A DNA stretch of 64,000 nt from JACKCB01 sp964452775 (lineage in GTDB: Bacteria > Chloroflexota > Anaerolineae > Promineifilales > Promineifilaceae), in contig CAYVQP010000014.1 in assembly GCA_964452775.1 (NCBI GenBank), forward strand, positions 5,104-69,103, in the 5' to 3' direction. The position numbers and the translations under genes are program-made. The notes under the pieces were generated by a model. The model was given only the letters and a program-made list of their open reading frames with translations, was not told the DNA's origin and did no database searches. Below are positions 58,694-64,000 of the stretch, one piece after another (the stretch's first letter is position 1; each line of letters starts with the position of its first letter).

Positions 58694-59608
58694 TCAGCCG
58701 GCAAGCGGGCGACGCGCGTACACTGTAAATAGATCGCCGAAATTCACCGGCGCCGCAAGTTGCGCCAGCTTCAACCGGCTAACCACCCCATTTGCAAGTC
58801 GTCCAGCCGTATCATTCATACCCTTCACGCGAGAGGCGAGATACCCCAGGCGCAGATATCGCCCCTGCGCGCCGGACCAGACCACCTCAAAGCCAATCGC
58901 CCGCAACATCTGCGCCAACGTGTCCTGACTGAAGTAATGGATATGCATATCCATCAGCCAGGGCCAGCGTTCCCCCAGCAGGCGCGCCGCCAGGCTGTCA
59001 ATGTCCATCGTGTGCACGGCCAGGTAGCCGCCCGGCTTCAGTAGTTTGAAGGAGGCCTCCAGTTCGCCGGCCGGGTCATCCAGATGCTCGATGACGTCCC
59101 ACATGGTCAGCACGTCAAACTGCCGGCCGGCTTGCCGGATCGTCTCCTGCGTGCCCTGAGTCACCGGCAGGCCGCGAGCAGTCGCCACGGATACCGCCCA
59201 GGCTGACGGTTCAATGCCGAGAGCCTGCCAACCCGCCTCCAGGGCAACCTCTACAAACACCCCAATGTAGGCGCCCACATCCAGCAAAGAGCGCCCATCT
59301 GCCGGCCCAACGTGCTTCTCCAGATGCTGTAGATGTTTACGAAATGTCAGCTCGCGCCCCGCCCGCTCGTGCACATAAGTTTCGTCTTCTACCGCTTCAT
59401 AGGCATGAATAAGTTCTTCACCGTCCCAGCGAGGGTTGGCGTATACGTAGCCGCAATGCCGGCACTGCACGATTTGGGGATGATGGCCGTAGCTATTACT
59501 CGTGCAGCGAAATGCGGAGACATTCGGGGCGGCGGCGCTGTTCATGGTCTCCGGAAAGCGCACCCGCCAATCGTCCCGGCCACATAAATTGCAGCAAACG
59601 TATTTCAT
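58694..59608 (-). CDS. Zinc-binding class I SAM methyltransferase
   Basis: 304 residues from ATG 59608, beginning with a zinc knuckle pair (CCNLCG and, after about 40 residues, CRHCGYVYANPR), then a methyltransferase with the SAM loop LLDVGAYIGVFVEVALEAGW, MWDVIEHLDDP and LLKPGGYLAVHTMDIDS. This arrangement is common in methyltransferases of sugar or lipid-linked glycan pathways. It overlaps the preceding GT2 by 4 bp (ATGA), so the pair is co-translated. Earlier in-frame starts lie inside the GT2 gene and are rejected. Confidence 0.87.
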   Translation of the reverse strand: MKYVCCNLCGRDDWRVRFPETMNSAAAPNVSAFRCTSNSYGHHPQIVQCRHCGYVYANPRWDGEELIHAYEAVEDETYVHERAGRELTFRKHLQHLEKHVGPADGRSLLDVGAYIGVFVEVALEAGWQALGIEPSAWAVSVATARGLPVTQGTQETIRQAGRQFDVLTMWDVIEHLDDPAGELEASFKLLKPGGYLAVHTMDIDSLAARLLGERWPWLMDMHIHYFSQDTLAQMLRAIGFEVVWSGAQGRYLRLGYLASRVKGMNDTAGRLANGVVSRLKLAQLAAPVNFGDLFTVYARRPLAG

Positions 59609-60366
59609 GAAGGTGAGGAAGCAGAAACTTCCGGGTAGACCGGCTTGACCCGGCGCAAACGGCGCAGGAACAGGCGCAAGACAGTGTATTGCGCCTTGAA
59701 GATCTCCTGCCGCGAGATCTTCGTCTTTCCCGCCCGCCGGTCCTCGAAGATGATCGGCGTCTCCCCAACCCGCCAGCCGCGTTGCTGGCACATGAAGAGC
59801 ATTTCGATCAGGAAGGAATAGCCGGAGGAGAAGATGGAATCCAGGGGGATGGACGCCAGCACGGCGCGGTGATACAAGCGAAATCCCGCCGTGGCGTCGT
59901 GCGCTTCCAGCCCCAGCATCAGCCGGGCATAGCTGTTGGCCCACTTGCTGAGCATGACGCGCTTCCAGGTGCAGTTTTTCGCTCCCCCTCCTTCGATGTA
60001 GCGCGAGCCAATTACCACATCCGCCTGCCCGGCAAGGTCAAGCATGGCCGGGATGTAGCGCGGATGGTGCGAGAAATCAGCATCCATGGTCAGAATGTGC
60101 TCCACTCCGAGTTCCATGGCCTTCTTGAAGCCGGCAATGTGTGCGGTGCCGAAGCCTAACTTGCCGGGACGATGAATGCCGTGCACCCGCTCAGGATGCT
60201 GCCGCGCCCACTTTTCGACCAGATCACCGGTGCCGTCCGGAGAATTGTCATCCACCACGATGACGCCCACATTCACCGGCAGCGCCAGCAGTTGCTCCAG
60301 CAGGCTCTCGATGTTATCGGCTTCGTTATAGGTTGGAATGATGACTAATGCATCTGTTCCGGGCAT
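59605..60366 (-). CDS. Polyprenol-phosphate mannosyltransferase-like GT2 (second copy)
   Basis: 253 residues, a paralogue of the gene at 33189. Motifs are VIIPTYNEADNIE, VVDDNSPDGTGDLV, ILTMDADFSHHP, VIGSRYIEGG and FEDRRAGKTK. Predicted to make polyprenyl-phosphate hexose at the inner membrane face. The ATG at 60366 gives the normal start. It has a consensus promoter about 165 bp upstream and is coupled to the methyltransferase gene. Confidence 0.92.
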   Translation of the reverse strand: MPGTDALVIIPTYNEADNIESLLEQLLALPVNVGVIVVDDNSPDGTGDLVEKWARQHPERVHGIHRPGKLGFGTAHIAGFKKAMELGVEHILTMDADFSHHPRYIPAMLDLAGQADVVIGSRYIEGGGAKNCTWKRVMLSKWANSYARLMLGLEAHDATAGFRLYHRAVLASIPLDSIFSSGYSFLIEMLFMCQQRGWRVGETPIIFEDRRAGKTKISRQEIFKAQYTVLRLFLRRLRRVKPVYPEVSASSPS

Positions 60367-60530
60367 GGAATTCTCGACGACAGGCGGGCGTAAGGACTGA
60401 AACGGTGGCGGCTGCAAGCCACTTTGCGGGCTGGAGGAATAGCTCTTCCTGTGCCTGCCCACCACTCAAAGCTCTAAAAGTAGGCTCAGACTTGAGGCCC
60501 TCACACTGCGGACCCTCACAGCAGCGGCAA

Positions 60531-60559
60531 ATTGTACTGACATTAAAAATCGCTGTCAA
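60531..60559 (-). promoter_or_regulatory. Consensus promoter of the GT2-methyltransferase operon
   Basis: Perfect TTGACA (60554-60559) and TACAAT (60531-60536) with a 17-bp spacer on the minus strand. The roughly 160-nt leader downstream shows no gene or riboswitch that I recognise. Confidence 0.75.
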
Positions 60560-60609
60560 AGCGCGGAAAACATCCCCTGTGGCGTTTCAGGCGCCTGTTG
60601 CCGTTCCCT

Positions 60610-61731
60610 TTAATCAGACTTCGGGCTGATGCCGGGCGGGATCAGCCCGCGGCGACGAGCCTCATCAAATGATAGCTCCTGGTGTACGGGCCCCTTCTCG
60701 TCTCTCAGCGCCTGCTCCCAAAATGCGTCCAGGTCAAGCTGGTCTTGCTCCAGAAAGGCGTTCAACATTTCAAGCAGCGGGTCCCGGCTTCCTTGCCGGT
60801 TTATCTGCCTTCTGACAACCCTGGCAGCTGCCGATTCGGCTTGTGGATCACGCGCGCCCGTGTTGCCCCTGCCGGCCGTCGCCGGCTCATTCGTTCCTCC
60901 CTCCGCTGTAATGGCGACCTCAGTTGCGGGCTGCGGCCGCAACAGCTCCGCTAACTCGGCAACAGCCTGCTGAATGCGCTCCCACACATCGCCCAGATTG
61001 CTGTCATTCGATTCCGGTTCGTAGATCAACATCAGGAAGTGTTCGGCTCCCACGTTCAGGCAATACAGTCCGCCTCCTGGACCCGCCTGATGAAGTAGGG
61101 CCAGGGGCGAATCGTGGTGCAGCTGGCGCGCAATCAGGCGGCTGTTTTCAAGTCCGGCGACAGCCAGCCGGGCCAGTTGGCCGATGTCAAACCCGAGCTG
61201 GCCGGCGGCAAACAACACCTCGCCGGTAAGCGCGCCGAATATGACCTGAGCCGCAGCGACATCTGACTGAATGCGCTGCAACCGCTGATAGACATCAACA
61301 CTTCGGGCGGATCCCGCCCCGGCGGGCGCGGCGATAATGGCTGACTGCAGCGCTTCTCGTCTATACAGCAAGGAGCGCACGGCTGCCAGCAGGTTGTCCG
61401 GGTCCAGCGGTTTTTGAAAGTAGTGCTCGATTCCCAACTCCGCCGCTTCTTGCCGGCTGTATGACGTGGCATAGGCGGTGAGAGCAATGACCGGTAATTC
61501 GGGCCGCAGCGGCCGGATGCGTCGCACGAGCTCCAGGCCGTTCATGCCGGGCAAGCGTAGATCGGTAATCAGCAGATCAAATGGGCGTTGGTGCAGTTCC
61601 AGAAACGCTTCTTCGGCCGATGGAACGGTCGCCACATGAAAATCGGGATTCGCGACCTCCAACAATGAACGCAAAAACGCCAGAATTTCGAAACTGTCAT
61701 CAACTATTAGAATATGCTTTCCGGCGCTCAT
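60610..61731 (-). CDS. Response-regulator receiver protein with roadblock/LC7-like domain
   Basis: 373 residues. Receiver domain (1-120) with IVDDSFEIL, phosphorylation Asp in LLITDLRLPG and Lys in YFQKPLDP. Residues about 150-265 (from VYQRLQRIQSDVAAAQVIFG to LLYEPES-like LMLIYEPES) look like a roadblock/LC7 fold, usually a GTPase-regulating module. The C-terminal 100 residues are low complexity and helical. There is no DNA-binding domain, so output is probably through protein contacts. It follows the opp terminator. Confidence 0.72.
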   Translation of the reverse strand: MSAGKHILIVDDSFEILAFLRSLLEVANPDFHVATVPSAEEAFLELHQRPFDLLITDLRLPGMNGLELVRRIRPLRPELPVIALTAYATSYSRQEAAELGIEHYFQKPLDPDNLLAAVRSLLYRREALQSAIIAAPAGAGSARSVDVYQRLQRIQSDVAAAQVIFGALTGEVLFAAGQLGFDIGQLARLAVAGLENSRLIARQLHHDSPLALLHQAGPGGGLYCLNVGAEHFLMLIYEPESNDSNLGDVWERIQQAVAELAELLRPQPATEVAITAEGGTNEPATAGRGNTGARDPQAESAAARVVRRQINRQGSRDPLLEMLNAFLEQDQLDLDAFWEQALRDEKGPVHQELSFDEARRRGLIPPGISPKSD

Positions 61732-61752
61732 GGCGGCTTCAGACCAGGAAAG

Positions 61753-61774
61753 AAAAGGCCTGCGGATGCAGGCC
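61753..61774 (-). terminator. Terminator of the opp operon
   Basis: Minus-strand GGCCTGC-ATCC-GCAGGCC followed by TTTTCTTTCC. It lies between oppF and the receiver-roadblock gene. Confidence 0.85.
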
Positions 61775-61817
61775 CAAACAGAACTATTTGAGTTCCCGAG
61801 AATATCCGTTCAAGCCA

Positions 61818-62915
61818 TCACTTTTCAGGTCGCATGGCGCTGAGCGAGGTGCTCGGCAATGCGGAGACATCGATCTTGCTTGCACCCGGCTCGCCATCTT
61901 CCACCAACCAGCATGCCACGTAATGCTCCTCGCCATAATCTTTCAGCGGCGGTTCTTCCAGAGAACACTTGTCATAGGCCAGCGGACAACGAGTATGGAA
62001 GCGACAACCTGAAGGAGGCCGCAACGGGCTGGGCACATCACCTTCAAGCAAGATTCGCTGGCGGTTCTGGGTGGGATCCGGCACGGGGATCGCCGACATG
62101 AGCGCCTGCGTATAAGGATGCAGGGGATTCGCGTACAACTCCTTGCGCTGGGCAACCTCCACCATTTTCCCCAGATACATAACACCCACCCGTTGGCTAA
62201 AGTGCTCCACCACGCTGAGGTTGTGCGCGATAAACAGGTAGGTAAGGCCGAACTCGCGCTGCAGGTCGCGGAGAATATTGAGCACTTGCGCCTGGATCGA
62301 AACGTCCAGGGCGGACACCGGCTCATCGCAGACAATGAACTTGGGTCGCAGGGCCAGGGCGCGGGCGATACCGATGCGCTGTCGCTGTCCGCCGGAGAAC
62401 TCATGCGGATAACGCCGGGCATGATCCGCGCGCATGCCTACCCGGGTCAGCATTTCCACGACCACGTCATAACGTTCCTGAGCGTTCTTATCCGTATGTA
62501 CGCGCAGGCCTTCGGCAATGCTTTCACCAATGGGCATGCGAGGATCGAGCGATGAATAAGGGTCCTGGAAGATGATCTGCATCCGGCGGCGGAGCTTCTT
62601 CAAGTCGCTGCCGTTGAGATTGTAAATATTCTGGTCGTCAAACAGCACTTCGCCGGAAGTAGAGGGCACCAGGCGCAAGATCGTTCTGCCTACCGTGGTC
62701 TTGCCGCAGCCGGACTCGCCAACCAGACCAAATGTCTCGCCGTCGTATATATGAAAGCTGACATCATCAACCGCCTTAACCCAGGCGCTGACGCGCTGCA
62801 ACAGGCCGGAACGAACAGGGAAATACTTGACCAGGTTGTTTACTTCAACCAGCTTCTTCTTCGGTGTTGTTGGGGTGACCTGGCCGTTGCCGCCGGGATT
62901 GTCTTCGTTCGCCAT
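61818..62915 (-). CDS. oppF: Oligopeptide ABC transporter ATPase OppF
   Basis: 365 residues. Walker A GESGCGKTT, signature FSGGQRQRIGIARAL, Walker B FIVCDEPVSALD, plus the C-terminal oligopeptide-transporter extension with CPLAYDKC. With OppD it powers uptake of di- or oligopeptides (or nickel or glycosides in some relatives). A hydrophilic N-terminal tail of about 25 residues precedes the domain. It is 16 bp after oppD. Confidence 0.93.
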   Translation of the reverse strand: MANEDNPGGNGQVTPTTPKKKLVEVNNLVKYFPVRSGLLQRVSAWVKAVDDVSFHIYDGETFGLVGESGCGKTTVGRTILRLVPSTSGEVLFDDQNIYNLNGSDLKKLRRRMQIIFQDPYSSLDPRMPIGESIAEGLRVHTDKNAQERYDVVVEMLTRVGMRADHARRYPHEFSGGQRQRIGIARALALRPKFIVCDEPVSALDVSIQAQVLNILRDLQREFGLTYLFIAHNLSVVEHFSQRVGVMYLGKMVEVAQRKELYANPLHPYTQALMSAIPVPDPTQNRQRILLEGDVPSPLRPPSGCRFHTRCPLAYDKCSLEEPPLKDYGEEHYVACWLVEDGEPGASKIDVSALPSTSLSAMRPEK

Positions 62916-62931
62916 TGAGCGTAATCCTCCT

Positions 62932-63921
62932 CTATTCGTAGAGCCAGCAACGTACCAAGCGGTTTGGCGCGATGGCTTTCAACTCGGGCTCTTCTTCAGT
63001 GCAAATCGTCAGGTTGTTCTGTACGCGGGGCAGACAGCGCGGCCAGAATTTGCAGCCGGTTGGAAGATCGATCAGGTTGGGCACTGACCCTGGTATCCCA
63101 ACCAGTTCCCTATCTGTATAACCCAGTACCGGCGTAGAATGAATCAAACCCATGGTGTAGGGATGCTTGGGCTCCTTGAAAAGCTCCACAACCGGCGCCT
63201 CTTCCACGATACGCCCGGCATACATCACATCCACCCGGTCGCACATCTCGGCCACTACCCCCAGATCATGCGTGATCAGGATGATGGATGTATCCATCTT
63301 GGAGCCGAGGTTGCGCATCAAGTCTAATATCTGGGCCTGAATGGTCACATCCAGCGCCGTAGTAGGCTCATCGGCGATCAACAGTTCCGGCACACAGGCC
63401 AACGCCATCGCAATCATTACCCGCTGTGCCATGCCGCCGGAAAGCTCATGCGGAAACGCTTTGATGCGCGATTCCGGCTCCGGAATGCCGACCATACTGA
63501 GCAACTCAATCGCTCGCTTTTCTCCGGCCGCCTTGCCCAGGTCCTGATGAATATAGAGCACCTCCGACAGTTGCTCTCCCACCCGAAATACCGGGTTCAG
63601 ACAACTGGAAGGTTGCTGGAAAATCATGGAGATGCGATTCCCGCGCATTTTCAGCATCTGGGACTCGGGCAACTTCACCAGGTCCTGGTTGTCAAAGATG
63701 ATCTCACCGTCAACGATCTCGCCCGGTTGGCCGATCAGACGCATGATGGAGAGCGAAGTCACGCTTTTGCCGCAACCCGACTCGCCGACAAGTCCCAGCA
63801 CTTCGCCGCGCTTCACATAGAAGTCGACTCCGTCTACTGCCCTGACGATTCCCCCCTCGGTAAAGAACTGCGTCTTCAGGTTTCTGACTTCGAGAATCCT
63901 GTCGTTTGTCTCGTTAGCCAC
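62932..63921 (-). CDS. oppD: Oligopeptide ABC transporter ATPase OppD
   Basis: 329 residues. Walker A GESGCGKSV, signature LSGGMAQRVMIAMAL, Walker B LLIADEPTTALD, and the C-terminal extension CKFWPRCLPRVQNNLTIC, whose Cys residues can hold the 4Fe-4S cluster known in DppD-like proteins. The start is GTG 63921, preceded by GAGAGGA. It lies between the permease end and oppF in the standard order. Confidence 0.94.
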   Translation of the reverse strand: MANETNDRILEVRNLKTQFFTEGGIVRAVDGVDFYVKRGEVLGLVGESGCGKSVTSLSIMRLIGQPGEIVDGEIIFDNQDLVKLPESQMLKMRGNRISMIFQQPSSCLNPVFRVGEQLSEVLYIHQDLGKAAGEKRAIELLSMVGIPEPESRIKAFPHELSGGMAQRVMIAMALACVPELLIADEPTTALDVTIQAQILDLMRNLGSKMDTSIILITHDLGVVAEMCDRVDVMYAGRIVEEAPVVELFKEPKHPYTMGLIHSTPVLGYTDRELVGIPGSVPNLIDLPTGCKFWPRCLPRVQNNLTICTEEEPELKAIAPNRLVRCWLYE

Positions 63922-63945
63922 AATAGTCCTCTCTTCCTCTCCGAC

Positions 63946-64000
63946 CTACAGTTTCAGGCGCGGGTCCAGCGCATCGCGCAGGCCGTCGCCGAAGTAGTTG
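63946..64000 (-). CDS. oppC: Opp/Dpp permease C-terminus (OppC type), cut by window edge
   Basis: The last 17 codons before a TAG read NYFGDGLRDALDPRLKL, the hallmark C-terminus of OppC/DppC inner-membrane permeases. The rest is beyond base 64000. It lies 24 bp upstream of oppD. Confidence 0.85.
   Translation of the reverse strand, partial: NYFGDGLRDALDPRLKL

Overview
The window looks like a high-GC (about 60%) chromosomal contig from an aerobic member of the Chloroflexota, most likely near Anaerolineae/Caldilineae. The pointers are a caa3-type oxidase cluster with a Rieske protein, lipoproteins and SH3 proteins with Thr/Pro 'TPTATP' linkers, large YfhO/DUF2723/GT39 membrane proteins, and a Flp-type pilin with an A24 prepilin peptidase. 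This assignment is inferred from family content only; there is no 16S gene here. A run of 100 N at 26500-26599 is a scaffold gap.

Layout. 1-6.5 kb (minus strand): Rieske protein (cut by the window edge), tRNA-Val, a site-2 protease, dcd, proC, then an operon of prepilin peptidase, GNAT acyltransferase and MenC/N-succinylamino-acid racemase. 6.5-9.6 kb: leuS behind a leucine-rich leader peptide and an attenuator-like hairpin, then a small zinc ribbon. 9.7-12.5 kb (minus): polysaccharide deacetylase lipoprotein, pteridine-reductase-like SDR, folB, folK. 12.7-20.4 kb (plus): an ECF-type sigma factor, a candidate anti-sigma protein, then the oxidase cluster (subunits II with fused cytochrome c, I, IV, III; CtaG; a YtkA/FixH-like protein; SURF1). 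20.5-25.5 kb: prmC, tsaC, an SH3 membrane protein, GT4, WecG/TagA and an epimerase, largely translationally coupled. 25.6-29.0 kb: two incomplete genes on either side of the gap. 29.4-32.2 kb (minus): ruvC, yebC, GH1 glucosidase. 32.4-40.1 kb (plus): V4R protein, DPM1-like GT2, a 1384-residue YfhO-flippase fusion and a GT39. 40.2-42.0 kb (minus): tyrS behind a Tyr-Tyr-Phe leader peptide, a terminator hairpin and a 50-bp tandem array. 42.1-50.4 kb: pheA, recJ, epimerase, GNAT, RNase D, beta-CASP nuclease, CDP-glucose dehydratase. 50.5-64 kb: kbl, Nif3-like, HNH, LMW phosphatase, a MobA-like unknown, hpf, comFC, a 52-aa Flp pilin, a sensor kinase/NarL pair, methyltransferase plus GT2, a receiver-roadblock protein, and the end of an Opp peptide importer.

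Cross-cutting signals. (1) Two aminoacyl-tRNA synthetase genes (leuS, tyrS) each have a short leader ORF rich in the cognate amino acid followed by a terminator-like hairpin, which is the architecture of ribosome-mediated attenuation. (2) Several genes have an extended -10 box (TGnTANNNT) only 6-10 nt from the start codon, suggesting leaderless mRNAs. (3) Two families of dispersed palindromes sit at gene ends; one (ACCCCGYAGGT arms) shows paired base changes between copies, and the other has TTTCCCGGAAA arms. (4) A cluster of six DnaA-box-like 9-mers lies inside the GT39 gene. No phage, IS transposase or CRISPR array was seen.
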